Source of the DNA: RGIG5612 sp045601405
GTDB taxonomy: Bacteria > Bacillota > Clostridia > Lachnospirales > Lachnospiraceae
Reading direction: 5' to 3'
Assembly: GCA_045601405.1 (NCBI GenBank)
Contig: JAZRZO010000084.1
Location: 12,743 to 76,742 of the forward strand
DNA: 64,000 nucleotides
The notes below the pieces were generated by a model, which was not told where the DNA came from, searched no databases, and was given only the letters and a program-made list of their open reading frames with translations. The translations under genes were made by a program, and so were the position numbers. Below, in pieces: positions 34,437 through 43,308 of the stretch (its first letter is position 1; every line of letters starts with the position of its first letter).

Positions 34437-35225
34437 TTGAAGGAAAAGCTTAAAGTTGTTGTGTTGACTCAGAACGACAGGTTTTTTATTCCCGAAAATA
34501 TAGAAAAGGCAGCTGCGGTCTGTGATATGCAGGAGATAGTGGAAGTGGATTCTGAATACGCGCTGGATAATCAGATAGGAAACTACTTTCGGTGGTTCGG
34601 TCCTTTTCAGTGCGCGAAGATGGGCGCGGTGACAATGCTGAGAGAGGCGGAAAAGTATCTGGACAGACTCTTTTCATATAAGCTTTTCCACGGAAGGTGC
34701 TCAGTAAGGGATATAGCGAAGGCAAATAATATACCTTACAGAAAGATAAAAGACAGTAACGCCCCGGAATTCGTAGTTCATATAAGAGAACTGGGAACAG
34801 ATCTGATGATCTCCTACTCGGCGCCTCAGGTGATAGGAAAAGAGCTTTTGGATACTCCGTCATGCGGCGTGATAAATGTGCACGGGTCGCTGCTTCCGGA
34901 TTTCAGAGGCTGCCTGCCGTCCTTCTGGTATCTGTATTGCGGTGAGAAAACGGGCGGAGCTACAGTACACTATATGAGTGAAAACATAGATGACGGAGAT
35001 ATAATCGAACAGGAGAGCATTGATATATCAGACTGCGGCACCATGTTCAGGGAAATGAAAAAGACAAAGCGCCTCGGAGGAGAGCTGATGGTAAGAGCCA
35101 TACAGGATATCCGGAACGGGACGGTTGAAATAAAAGAAAATGATACTTCCCGGGGCCGGTATTTTACCTGGCCTACCACAGCCCAGGCGAAGGAGTTCAG
35201 GGCAAAAGGAAAGAAACTCATATAA
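34437..35225 (+). CDS. Sugar N-formyltransferase
   Basis: 262 residues from TTG 34437 behind GGAGGAGTAACGG. The formyltransferase fold shows INVHGSLLPDFRGCLPSFW (Asn-x-His and substrate loop) and the catalytic Asp in MSENIDDGDII. Related to methionyl-tRNA formyltransferase, but without the C-terminal tRNA domain, and placed among amino-sugar genes. It uses formyl-tetrahydrofolate to formylate a sugar amine. Upstream aminotransferases at 26672 and 32817 are the candidate suppliers. Confidence 0.82.
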   Translation: MKEKLKVVVLTQNDRFFIPENIEKAAAVCDMQEIVEVDSEYALDNQIGNYFRWFGPFQCAKMGAVTMLREAEKYLDRLFSYKLFHGRCSVRDIAKANNIPYRKIKDSNAPEFVVHIRELGTDLMISYSAPQVIGKELLDTPSCGVINVHGSLLPDFRGCLPSFWYLYCGEKTGGATVHYMSENIDDGDIIEQESIDISDCGTMFREMKKTKRLGGELMVRAIQDIRNGTVEIKENDTSRGRYFTWPTTAQAKEFRAKGKKLI

Positions 35226-35238
35226 AAGAGGCTGAAAA

Positions 35239-36477
35239 ATGAGGATTTTAGCGATCTGTCAATATGGATGGCCGGAGCCGTACCCGTTTCTGTATCCTAT
35301 GGAGGAGATGGTAAAGAGAGGACATGAGGTCTTTGCAGTTACCGGTATGCCAAACTATCCCATGGGGGAATTTTATGAAGGCTACAAGCGCAACAGGACT
35401 AAAAAAGAAACGCATAACGGCGTGAGCATAACCCGTGTTCCGGTGATACCGCGCAAACAGGATACTCTGCACAGGTTTTTGAATTACCATAGCTATCCGA
35501 TTTTTGCGAAAAGAGAGATAAAAAAAGCAGACGGCAGCTGTGATGTTGTCTTTGTGAATCAGAGCTCGCCGGTGATGATGGCGGAGCCAGCTATTGCATA
35601 TGCGGAAAAATGGAAGAAAAAGCTGGTGCTTTACTGCATGGATCTCTGGCCTGCGAGCCTTACTTTAGGAGGGATAAGAAAGGATTCCGCGGTATACAGA
35701 TACTACAGGAAGGTCTCGGCACGAGTGTATCATAAGGCGGATACAATATTGATAACCTCGCGGATGTTTAAGGACTACCTCGCTTCGGAATTTGGCATCC
35801 CGGAGGAAAAGATAATTTATCTGCCGCAGTCATCGCCCTTTGAGGCGGAGATAATGCCGGAATCTCAAAAGAAGGAGGCAGTAGATCTGGTTTTTGCGGG
35901 TAACGTGGGAACAGCTCAGAATTTAGAGGTATTGCTGGATGCTGTTGAAATATTAAAGTCCGAAAATACAGAGGGCAGGACAAAGCCAGTGTTTTTTCAT
36001 ATAATAGGAGACGGAAGCATGCTTGAAAAACTGAAAAGGCAGGCGAAGGACCGCAGTCTTGACAGCATCATCTTTCACGGGAGAAAGCCGCCTGAGGCTA
36101 TGCCGGAATATTATGCGATGGCTGATGCAATGATAGTCACAATGCTTCCGGATCCTGTCATATCTCTTACGCTGCCGGCGAAGGTTCAAGGCTATATGGC
36201 TGCGGGGAAACCGGTGATCGCCTGCGCGGACGGAGAAACGGCAAGCGTGATAAAAGACGCGGACTGCGGCTTCTGCGCGGAAGGCGGAAACGCAGAGGCT
36301 TTTGCCGGAGCAATAAAGGCTTTTCTTAAGTCCGGAAGAAGCAAAGAGCTGGGAGAGAACGCAAAAAAATATTATGACGATAATTTTTCCACAGGTCTTT
36401 TAATGGACAGACTGGAAAAGATACTGTTATCAAATGTCGGCAAAGATGCAAGGTACGCGGAGCGGCAAGGAGTGTAA
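35239..36477 (+). CDS. Glycosyltransferase, WbuB-like GT4
   Basis: 412 residues, GT-B fold. N-terminal YPMEEMVKRGHEVFAVTGMPNY and LYCMDLWPASLTLGG; C-terminal FAGNVGTAQNLEVLLDAV, FHIIGDGSMLEKL and the LTLPAKVQGYMAAGKPVIA donor loop. WbuB is known to add N-acetyl-L-fucosamine, which fits a CapE/CapF-derived sugar, but specificity is inference. Confidence 0.85.
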   Translation: MRILAICQYGWPEPYPFLYPMEEMVKRGHEVFAVTGMPNYPMGEFYEGYKRNRTKKETHNGVSITRVPVIPRKQDTLHRFLNYHSYPIFAKREIKKADGSCDVVFVNQSSPVMMAEPAIAYAEKWKKKLVLYCMDLWPASLTLGGIRKDSAVYRYYRKVSARVYHKADTILITSRMFKDYLASEFGIPEEKIIYLPQSSPFEAEIMPESQKKEAVDLVFAGNVGTAQNLEVLLDAVEILKSENTEGRTKPVFFHIIGDGSMLEKLKRQAKDRSLDSIIFHGRKPPEAMPEYYAMADAMIVTMLPDPVISLTLPAKVQGYMAAGKPVIACADGETASVIKDADCGFCAEGGNAEAFAGAIKAFLKSGRSKELGENAKKYYDDNFSTGLLMDRLEKILLSNVGKDARYAERQGV

Positions 36478-36478
36478 A

Positions 36479-37042
36479 ATGATTTTAAATTTTGGTAATG
36501 TCACATTAAGGGCAATTGAAATGAGGGATAAGGAGCTGCTTCTTTATCTGGTGAACGACCCGAATACGGAAAAGATGACGGGCGGTTGGAATCATCCTGT
36601 ATCAGAGCATGCGCAGGAGGAATGGATGAGAGAGTATCGCTTTTCAGATGATGCTATGCGGTGGGTGGCAGAAAACCGCAACAACCGGGTCGCTTTCGGA
36701 CTGATAACGCTGTCTGATATCGACTGGAAAAACAGATGCGCTTTTATCCATTATAAAGCGAACGCCATGGAGACAAGGCGTGAAAAGGGTGATATGAAGG
36801 ACGCTGTATACGCCGCCGTTCAATACGCGTTTGATGAGCTGGGAATGCATAGGATAGAAGGACTGGTGCTGGAGCAAAATATTTTTTCAAAAAAACTGTT
36901 ACAGTCATTCGGTTTTGTAAAAGAGGGCACATACCGTTCCAGGATATTCAAGGAAGGCCGCTGGCACGATCAGGAGCTGTACGGTCTTTTGAATGAGGAA
37001 TTTGTACGGTATAAAAACGGAGAGGCTCCCTGGCAGATATAA
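36479..37042 (+). CDS. GNAT-family N-acetyltransferase
   Basis: 187 residues from ATG 36479, directly after the previous stop; the earlier in-frame ATG lies inside the glycosyltransferase. RimJ/RimL type: LRAIEMRDKELLL, a central strand with FGLITLSDID, and LEQNIFSKKLLQSFGFVKEG near the end. The acetyl-CoA loop is weakly kept. It may acetylate an amino sugar of the repeat unit. Confidence 0.8.
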   Translation: MILNFGNVTLRAIEMRDKELLLYLVNDPNTEKMTGGWNHPVSEHAQEEWMREYRFSDDAMRWVAENRNNRVAFGLITLSDIDWKNRCAFIHYKANAMETRREKGDMKDAVYAAVQYAFDELGMHRIEGLVLEQNIFSKKLLQSFGFVKEGTYRSRIFKEGRWHDQELYGLLNEEFVRYKNGEAPWQI

Positions 37043-37139
37043 TAATGTATGTGATAACACACTTAGGGCGGAACCTGGCGGAGGCAGCAGCCGGTGCGTG
37101 CTGCTGAAGGAACTTAATATAGTAAGAAAGGCATAAAAA

Positions 37140-38339
37140 ATGAATATACTTATAACAGGAGCGGCTGGCTTTGCGGGAAAGAATCTGGTTGAAAATCTGA
37201 AGAACTTCCGGGACGGAAAAAACAAAACGCGTCCGCAGTTGAAGATTGAGGAAATATTTGAATATGATATAGATTCTGCGCCGGAGGATCTGGAGGATTA
37301 CTGCAGCCGGGCGGATTTTGTATTTAACCTTGCAGGAGTCAACAGACCGAAGGATCCGGAGGAATTTAATAAAGGCAACTTTGGTTTCGCGCAGGAGCTG
37401 TTAAAGACTTTAAAAAAATATAACAGCAAAGCACCGGTAATGTTATCAAGCAGCATACAGGCAACGCTCTCGGGGCGTTTCGGCACATCGGAGTACGGAC
37501 TCAGCAAAAAGGCGGGAGAGGAGCTTTTCTTCAGGTATGGCAGGGAGACCGGCGCTAAAGTCCTGGTCTATCGATTTCCGAACCTTGTGGGAAAGTGGGT
37601 GCGTCCGAACTATAACTCGGCGGTCGGCACATTCTGCAACAACATAGCAAATGATCTGCCGATAACCGTGAATGATCCGTCAGTTGAGCTGGAGCTGCTT
37701 TTCATAGATGACCTGATGGAGGAGATGTTTGACGCGCTTGAGGGCAAAGAGCATCACTGTGAATTTGAAGGCGTGGAAACGGTACCGAAGGAAGACGGAA
37801 GGTATTGCTTTGCGCCTGTTACACATAAAGCAACCCTGGGATATATCGTGGAGTGTCTTGAACGCTTCCGCGACCAACCGGAAAATCTTGTAATGCCCGC
37901 TATCCCGGATGGCTCATTTGAAAAAAAGCTATATTCTATGTATCTGAGCTATCTGCCGGCAAAAAAAGCAGTCTTCGACCTTAAGATGAACGCGGATGAG
38001 AGAGGATCATTTACAGAACTGCTAAAGACGGAGGATCACGGACAGTTTTCGGTGAACATCAGCAAGCCGGGAATAACCAAGGGACAGCACTGGCATAACA
38101 GCAAGTGGGAATTCTTTATCGTGGTGTCAGGCCGCGGTCTTATCAGGGAGCGGAAGATAGGTACAGACGAGGTACTGGAATTTGAGGTGAGCTCAGACAA
38201 GATACAGGCGGTACATATGCTCCCGGGATATACACACAGCATCATAAATCTTTCTGAAACCGAGGATCTTGTTACACTGATGTGGGCAAACGAGATCTTT
38301 GATCCAAACCACCCGGATACCTTCTTCGAACCGGTCTGA
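37140..38339 (+). CDS. capF: CapF, bifunctional UDP-2-acetamido-2,6-dideoxyhexulose reductase
   Basis: 399 residues. N-terminal SDR (ITGAAGFAGKNL; Tyr-x3-Lys in YGLSKKAG) to about 245, then a cupin from about 260 with GQHWHNSKWEFFIVVSGRGLIR. This two-domain layout is diagnostic for CapF/WbjC. It reduces the CapE product to UDP-N-acetyl-L-pneumosamine (6-deoxy-L-talosamine). The third enzyme, CapG, which would epimerise it to UDP-L-FucNAc, is not seen in the window. AAGAAAGG lies before the ATG. Last gene of the first locus. Confidence 0.9.
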   Translation: MNILITGAAGFAGKNLVENLKNFRDGKNKTRPQLKIEEIFEYDIDSAPEDLEDYCSRADFVFNLAGVNRPKDPEEFNKGNFGFAQELLKTLKKYNSKAPVMLSSSIQATLSGRFGTSEYGLSKKAGEELFFRYGRETGAKVLVYRFPNLVGKWVRPNYNSAVGTFCNNIANDLPITVNDPSVELELLFIDDLMEEMFDALEGKEHHCEFEGVETVPKEDGRYCFAPVTHKATLGYIVECLERFRDQPENLVMPAIPDGSFEKKLYSMYLSYLPAKKAVFDLKMNADERGSFTELLKTEDHGQFSVNISKPGITKGQHWHNSKWEFFIVVSGRGLIRERKIGTDEVLEFEVSSDKIQAVHMLPGYTHSIINLSETEDLVTLMWANEIFDPNHPDTFFEPV

Positions 38340-38353
38340 TAACATCTTTCTCA

Positions 38354-38410
38354 TTATAGCCTCCCCCCCCTCCGGGGGAAGGTGACGCCGAAGGCGACGG
38401 ATGAAGGCCG
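38354..38410. repeat. Intergenic palindromic repeat, GGGGGAAGGTG type
   Basis: A CCTCCCCCCCTCCGGGGG hairpin followed by GAAGGTGACGCC-GAAGGCGACGG. This matches the style of short mobile palindromic repeats scattered between genes in Lachnospiraceae and other Clostridia (recognition from memory). It may terminate transcription of the first locus. Confidence 0.55.
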
Positions 38411-38433
38411 CCAATAACAGTCCCATTTTTTTA

Positions 38434-38462
38434 TAGACAAATCCCCGGAAAAATTGTATACT
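38434..38462 (+). promoter_or_regulatory. Promoter for the chain-length/sortase/LCP operon
   Basis: TAGACA at 38434-38439, 17-base spacer, TATACT at 38457-38462. The leader of about 25 nt to ATG 38493 has no clear Shine-Dalgarno site, so the first gene may be translated weakly or by an atypical mechanism. Confidence 0.65.
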
Positions 38463-38492
38463 GTACCAGCATATTAGTTTTTTATTAGTATT

Positions 38493-39206
38493 ATGAACGA
38501 ATCAAATGTAAATCAAATGCAGGATTCCGAATATGTTACTATCGATCTTTTAGATCTTGCCCGTAACATATGGAATAACATATGGGTAGTTTTAGTATTT
38601 GTTGTGGCAGGTGCTGTTGTGGCATTTGTTGTCACTGCGCTTTTCATAACACCTAAATACAGAGCAACCTCAACGATATACATCCTTTCAAGGACAACAA
38701 GCATCACGTCCATAGCGGATCTCCAGATAGGAGACCGTATGGCAGCGGATTTTGAGATAATCGCCACAACCCGCGAACTCCTGAACAAAGTCATAGAGGA
38801 AAACGGTCTGGATATGACATACGGAGAGCTCAGGGGCGAGATATCAGTAGAAAACCCGGAATCATCACATATGCTGCGGATCACTGTCCAGGATAAGGAC
38901 CCGGAACGCGCGGCGCTCCTCAGCAACTCTCTGGCAGACGAGCTGAGAGAGGAAATAGCGGAGATAATGAACACTGATAAGCCGTCAGCCGTGGAGCAGG
39001 CCGTTGTTCCCGAAGGACCAAGCAGCCCGAACCGCAACAGGAACACCGTTATAGGCGCAGTTGTTGGTCTGGTGATCGCTCTGGCGATATTGATAATCCG
39101 CTACCTGACAGACGACACTATCCAGTCAGATGACGACGTAAGAAAATACCTTGGTCTGGATACATTAGCACAGTTCCCGAAGGTCAAAGGCCGGGCGAAA
39201 GCATAA
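38493..39206 (+). CDS. cpsC: Polysaccharide co-polymerase / chain-length regulator (CpsC-type)
   Basis: 237 residues with the Wzz fold: helix near 30-52 (WVVLVFVVAGAVVAFVVTAL), a coiled outside domain with TPKYRATSTIYIL and the closing VVPEGPSSPNR before helix 2 near 185-205, then a short cytoplasmic tail. It regulates polymer length and activates the tyrosine kinase CpsD at 42545. No kinase domain of its own. First gene of a new operon. Confidence 0.88.
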   Translation: MNESNVNQMQDSEYVTIDLLDLARNIWNNIWVVLVFVVAGAVVAFVVTALFITPKYRATSTIYILSRTTSITSIADLQIGDRMAADFEIIATTRELLNKVIEENGLDMTYGELRGEISVENPESSHMLRITVQDKDPERAALLSNSLADELREEIAEIMNTDKPSAVEQAVVPEGPSSPNRNRNTVIGAVVGLVIALAILIIRYLTDDTIQSDDDVRKYLGLDTLAQFPKVKGRAKA

Positions 39207-39239
39207 AATAGCAGGCGCGGAAGGAACTGACACAGAATA

Positions 39240-39983
39240 TTGAACAAAAAACGTTTGGCCATTATCATCATAGCGCTCGTTGTGGCGGCAGCCGGTGCAG
39301 GCTACCTCGTATATTACGGGATAAGCCGTACTTCACGCAATGCGGCCTATGATGACATTAAGCCAAAGCAGACAGAGTCAAAAGATAACGGATTGGATTA
39401 TACTCCGCCGGTTGATTTCAGGAAACTGCAGGAGATCAACGCGGATATTTACGCATATATTGATATCGCCGGCACAGATATACAGTATCCGATAGTTCAG
39501 GGCGGTCCTAATGAGGATTATTACCTGGATCACACTATAGAGCACATAGAGGGGCTTCCGGGCTCCATATATACACAACTAAGGAACGCGAAAGATTTTT
39601 CGGATTTTAATACTGTTATTTACGGGCATGACCTGAGCGACGGCACGATGTTTACCGCCCTGCACAATTACCGCGATATCGATTTCTTTAACGGACACAG
39701 GGAGATAAAGATATACCTGCCGGAAAAAGAGATCACATACAAGGTGTTCGCGGCAATAACATATGATGACAGGCTGATACCTGCATACTATGACTTCACA
39801 AGTGATTACGCAAGAGATGAGTTTATCAGCTCAGTGTACAACAACCGCTATATGAGCGATGTCATCGCAGATGATGTAAAGGTAACAAAGGATGATAACA
39901 TCATCACTCTCAGCACATGTATATGGGAGCTGCCGGAAAAAAGATTTCTTGTATTGGCAGTGAAAACCGGAGAAAAGAAATAA
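39240..39983 (+). CDS. srtB: Class B sortase
   Basis: 247 residues from TTG 39240. An N-terminal anchor (AIIIIALVVAAAGAGYLVYY) is followed by the sortase domain with His130 in VIYGHD, Cys227 in LSTCIW and Arg235 in EKRFLVLA. The catalytic order and TCIW...R spacing are of class B type. In Clostridia class B sortases anchor SPKTG/PPKTG-type signals; such a signal occurs in the gene at 41112, two genes downstream. The enzyme acts on the outer face, joining the substrate to peptidoglycan. Confidence 0.9.
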   Translation: MNKKRLAIIIIALVVAAAGAGYLVYYGISRTSRNAAYDDIKPKQTESKDNGLDYTPPVDFRKLQEINADIYAYIDIAGTDIQYPIVQGGPNEDYYLDHTIEHIEGLPGSIYTQLRNAKDFSDFNTVIYGHDLSDGTMFTALHNYRDIDFFNGHREIKIYLPEKEITYKVFAAITYDDRLIPAYYDFTSDYARDEFISSVYNNRYMSDVIADDVKVTKDDNIITLSTCIWELPEKRFLVLAVKTGEKK

Positions 39984-40004
39984 GCAGCTGATCATTGTAA
40001 AAGA

Positions 40005-41036
40005 GTGGAAAAACATAGAAAAAAACAACCGAAGAAAAAAAGGAGGATGATCATCCTTAGCGCGGTGGTTATCGCCCTGCTTCTTGCAGGAGGAGCAGCG
40101 GTTGCGTTGATAACAAAAGATAAGTTCGCAAAGGCGGAAAAGGAAAAAGCACCTGTAAATGACGAATCTGAATGGGGAAACCGCCTTACATATAAAGGAA
40201 AGAAGTATCGCAGGAATACAAACCTGCAGCCGGTTCTCTTTATAGGTGTTGACGAAAGCAACGAGGAGAGCTGGAACGGATATGAAGAAGGATATGAAGG
40301 CGTGATAGGAAACTCAGGCCGTGCGGATACTATCATCCTCTTCATATTAGATACTGAGAACAATACAGATACCGTGCTTTCTGTATCGAGGGATACCATA
40401 ACAGATGTGGATGTGTACGACATGAAGGGCAACTTTGCCTACACCACGAAGATACAGTTAGCCATGCAATATTCATACGGAGACAGCCCGTCCAGAAGTC
40501 TGTTCCTGACAAAGCGCACGGTAGACAGACTGCTTTACGACATAAGGATAGACGGATCGTTGTCACTGACGGTGGATGGCATAAGCGCGATAGTAAATCA
40601 GCTCGGAGGCATAGAACTGACCATGCCTCGGGACTACACATATATAGACCCCCGGTATGAGGAAGGGGCAACGCTCACTCTTTACGGAGATGAAATGGAG
40701 CACTTTATACGCTACAGGAACACAGGAGTTTCCGGAAGCAACGAGGAGCGTGTGGAAAGGCAGAGCTGGCTCGTAGGAGCAGTATTTAAGTTTTTAAAGA
40801 AAAAAGGGTCCAATAACTACCTTAAGGATCTGATAGATTCCAACCCGGAATACATTCAGTCAAACTGCAGTATGGACCTGCTGAAAAAGCTTACAAGCTA
40901 CTCTATAAACGAGGATAAATATAAGGTCCCCGGAACAGTGGTTGAAGGGGAGTTCCACGATGAGTTTTACGTGGATGAGGAGGCGCTTCAGGATATGCTT
41001 GTAGAACTCCTGTATGTGCCGGCGGAGGATGATTAA
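40005..41036 (+). CDS. LytR-CpsA-Psr (LCP) family polymer-to-wall ligase
   Basis: 343 residues from GTG 40005. The short basic cytoplasmic N-terminus and one helix near 15-36 precede an LCP domain: VLFIGVDESNEESW, RADTIILFILDT, VLSVSRDT with the conserved Arg, and the RYRNTGVSGSNEERVERQ block. LCP enzymes move undecaprenyl-linked polymer to peptidoglycan. With two polysaccharide loci and one LCP gene visible, both polymers may use it. Confidence 0.9.
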   Translation: MEKHRKKQPKKKRRMIILSAVVIALLLAGGAAVALITKDKFAKAEKEKAPVNDESEWGNRLTYKGKKYRRNTNLQPVLFIGVDESNEESWNGYEEGYEGVIGNSGRADTIILFILDTENNTDTVLSVSRDTITDVDVYDMKGNFAYTTKIQLAMQYSYGDSPSRSLFLTKRTVDRLLYDIRIDGSLSLTVDGISAIVNQLGGIELTMPRDYTYIDPRYEEGATLTLYGDEMEHFIRYRNTGVSGSNEERVERQSWLVGAVFKFLKKKGSNNYLKDLIDSNPEYIQSNCSMDLLKKLTSYSINEDKYKVPGTVVEGEFHDEFYVDEEALQDMLVELLYVPAEDD

Positions 41037-41111
41037 AAGCTTCCGTTGATGTTATCAGTATTTAATGGCGCATCATCGTCGTTGAATAAATAAAATAGGA
41101 GGTGCACAGAA

Positions 41112-41732
41112 ATGAAAAAGGTGCTCAAAGCTATCTCCGGAATTGCTTTAGCTGGTCTTCTGATCATCGGTATCGTATCTACTGTATTTGCTAAAACAAG
41201 TACAGAAGACGGTGTTACTGTAACCGGTGATTTTGACAAGATCAAGTATAAAACCACAGCTGAGGCAATTGCGGACGCGACTGACTGGGAGCCGCTTACT
41301 GTAGAGAAGGCAGCTGCTCTCATCAACGCGGCAGGTGGAAATGTACAGCCGTCACAGCTTAAGATCATATGGCAGAACGTGATCTTACCGAGCCGTGGAG
41401 GTCCTGTTTCATTGACATTCAATACAACAGCTTCTCAGGTTCAGACGCTTTATGCATTCCACTATGATCCGATGGGATTGAAAAGCATTGATAACTGGTC
41501 TTTGGTACCGCCTACAGCAGGCGCAGCGGGACCGTCTATCACAGCTTCATTCCCGTCTCTTTCACCTTCACCGGTGGCGTTAGTGATATTTACTCCTTCA
41601 GGTGTCGTGCCGGATAATGGTGGTGGAAAATCACCCAAGACTGGTGAAAACAACGTGCTTTTATTTATCGCTCTGGCAGCAGTAGCTATCGGCAGCGTAA
41701 CAGCAGTTGTAGCAGCTAAGAATAAGGCTTAA
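41112..41732 (+). CDS. Sortase-anchored surface protein with SPKTG signal
   Basis: 206 residues. Signal peptide to about 27 (ALAGLLIIGIVSTVFA). A mature domain of about 145 residues with a short alpha part (TTAEAIADATDWEPLTVEKA) and a beta part. A GGG linker leads to the sorting signal: SPKTG at 174-178, hydrophobic stretch, and a positive KNKA end. Strong AGGAGG at 8 nt upstream. It is the visible substrate of the sortase at 39240. No adhesin or enzyme motif; could be a minor wall component or a polymer-associated protein. Confidence 0.82.
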   Translation: MKKVLKAISGIALAGLLIIGIVSTVFAKTSTEDGVTVTGDFDKIKYKTTAEAIADATDWEPLTVEKAAALINAAGGNVQPSQLKIIWQNVILPSRGGPVSLTFNTTASQVQTLYAFHYDPMGLKSIDNWSLVPPTAGAAGPSITASFPSLSPSPVALVIFTPSGVVPDNGGGKSPKTGENNVLLFIALAAVAIGSVTAVVAAKNKA

Positions 41733-41814
41733 TTGTGCGCACATGGGGCCTCTTTCAGGGAAGGCTGTTCAACCTTCCCTGAAGGAGTAACCGGTGTTTT
41801 TTTTCGGAGGATGT

Positions 41815-42558
41815 ATGATCGGCATTGCAGATATCCATTGCCATGTCCTGCCTTACGTGGATGATGGAGCACAACAAAAAGAAGAATCGCGAAAAATGCT
41901 GAAAATGATGTACAAACAGGGAGTAAGGTATTTATGCTGCACCCCGCACCTGCGAAAAGGAATGTTTGAAACTCCGGATGAGGCAATAAAGGAACAGTTT
42001 GAACGCATGCTGGCCCGTTCGGGAAATCCGGGCAAACGCATGCAGTTTTTTCTTTCCAGGGAATATTTCTGCGATGATGAATTCATACTCAGAATAGAAC
42101 AGGGAAAGATATTAACATTAGGAAACGGCAATTTTCTGCTTACTGAATTATCGGGAAGATATTCGAAGAGGCAGATTTTTGATTATATAAAGATAATTAG
42201 AAGTATCGGGTACAGACCGCTGATCGCTCATCTGGAAAGATATCCCGCGCTTGATTTTGATACGGAGGCCGTGAGACATCTTATCCATATGGGAGCAAAG
42301 GTTCAGGTTAATGCAGGAAGCATCCTGGGAAGAGAGGGAATGCGCCAGGCTGCCTGGACACGGCGACTGCTCAAGAACAAGCTTGTGCATGTGGTATCGT
42401 CAGACGCCCATGATACGGAGATAAGGCTTCCTGAGCTGGATAAAGCGGCAGGGTATCTGGAACGCAAATACGGACATGAGTATACACGGCGTCTTTTGCG
42501 GATAAATCCGCTGAAGATCTTAAACTTACCAAGGAGAAAAAAAGATGGCACTTATTGA
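41815..42558 (+). CDS. cpsB: CpsB/YwqE-type tyrosine phosphatase (PHP fold)
   Basis: 247 residues from ATG 41815 after GGAGG. PHP metal ligands: DIHCHVLPYVDDGA, TPHLR, IAHLERY and VSSDAHD. It removes phosphate from the Tyr cluster of CpsD, resetting polymer assembly. Overlap of 14 nt with cpsD implies coupling. Unlike Streptococcus order CpsA-B-C-D, here the copolymerase, sortase and LCP come first. Confidence 0.9.
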   Translation: MIGIADIHCHVLPYVDDGAQQKEESRKMLKMMYKQGVRYLCCTPHLRKGMFETPDEAIKEQFERMLARSGNPGKRMQFFLSREYFCDDEFILRIEQGKILTLGNGNFLLTELSGRYSKRQIFDYIKIIRSIGYRPLIAHLERYPALDFDTEAVRHLIHMGAKVQVNAGSILGREGMRQAAWTRRLLKNKLVHVVSSDAHDTEIRLPELDKAAGYLERKYGHEYTRRLLRINPLKILNLPRRKKDGTY

Positions 42559-43240
42559 ACTGATGCGGGAAGAACTGCCATACGAAATAAATGAAGAATT
42601 GAAGCTTTTCAGAACAAATATACAGTTCTGCGGCGACGACAAGCAGGTAATACTGATCACCGGCGCGTTCTCCGGAGAGGGAAAAAGTACAGTGGCCATG
42701 GATCTTGCTTGCGCGATGGCTGAGATTGATAAAAAGGTGCTGCTGCTGGATGTGGATATGAGAAAATCACAGCTCAGAAAGAAGGTAAAGGGACAGCCTC
42801 CCAAGAAAGGACTGTCTCATTATCTTTCGGGGCAGACCGATCTGGGGGAAGTGATATTCAAAACAACAGTGCCGAATTTTACTGTCATATTTTCCGGAAC
42901 GGCGCCTCCGAATCCGACAGAGCTTATTTCTTCGCCCAGATTTCCGGCGCTTATCCGTGCCGCGAGAGAGCATTATGATTATGTGATCCTGGATTGCTCA
43001 CCGGTAGGGATGGTTGTTGACGCAGCGGTTGCGGCGCAGCACTGCGACGGCATAGTGCTTGTTCTTGAGGCCGGAGAAGTGAAATACCGTATGGCCCAGG
43101 AGGTAGTCCAGAGACTCGGCATGACAGGAACCCCTATTCTGGGAGTAGTTCTAAATAAAGTAGATCGCAGAAATCGCGGCGGATACTACCGCAGATATTA
43201 CGGTAAAAGAAGCTACCGGTATTACAGAATATATAAATAA
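42545..43240 (+). CDS. cpsD: CpsD/YwqD-type bacterial tyrosine kinase
   Basis: 231 residues. Walker A GAFSGEGKST at about 40-49, A' LLLDVDMR near 66-73, Walker B VILDCSP near 150. The tail is a Tyr cluster (GGYYRRYYGKRSYRYY), the autophosphorylation site set. It needs CpsC as activator and is reset by CpsB. Phosphorylation cycles control chain length and export. Confidence 0.92.
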   Translation: MALIELMREELPYEINEELKLFRTNIQFCGDDKQVILITGAFSGEGKSTVAMDLACAMAEIDKKVLLLDVDMRKSQLRKKVKGQPPKKGLSHYLSGQTDLGEVIFKTTVPNFTVIFSGTAPPNPTELISSPRFPALIRAAREHYDYVILDCSPVGMVVDAAVAAQHCDGIVLVLEAGEVKYRMAQEVVQRLGMTGTPILGVVLNKVDRRNRGGYYRRYYGKRSYRYYRIYK

Positions 43241-43308
43241 GTTTTTCGGAAAGCGGATGAATAAGAGTCATTAGCAGTAAAAATAAGGGATACTCAGGGA
43301 GACTTGCT

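Noticed and set aside
38193..38426. Minus-strand frame with RRLRRHLPPEGGE
   Set aside because: This phrase is the translation of the intergenic palindromic repeat and recurs as a false gene in many Clostridia.
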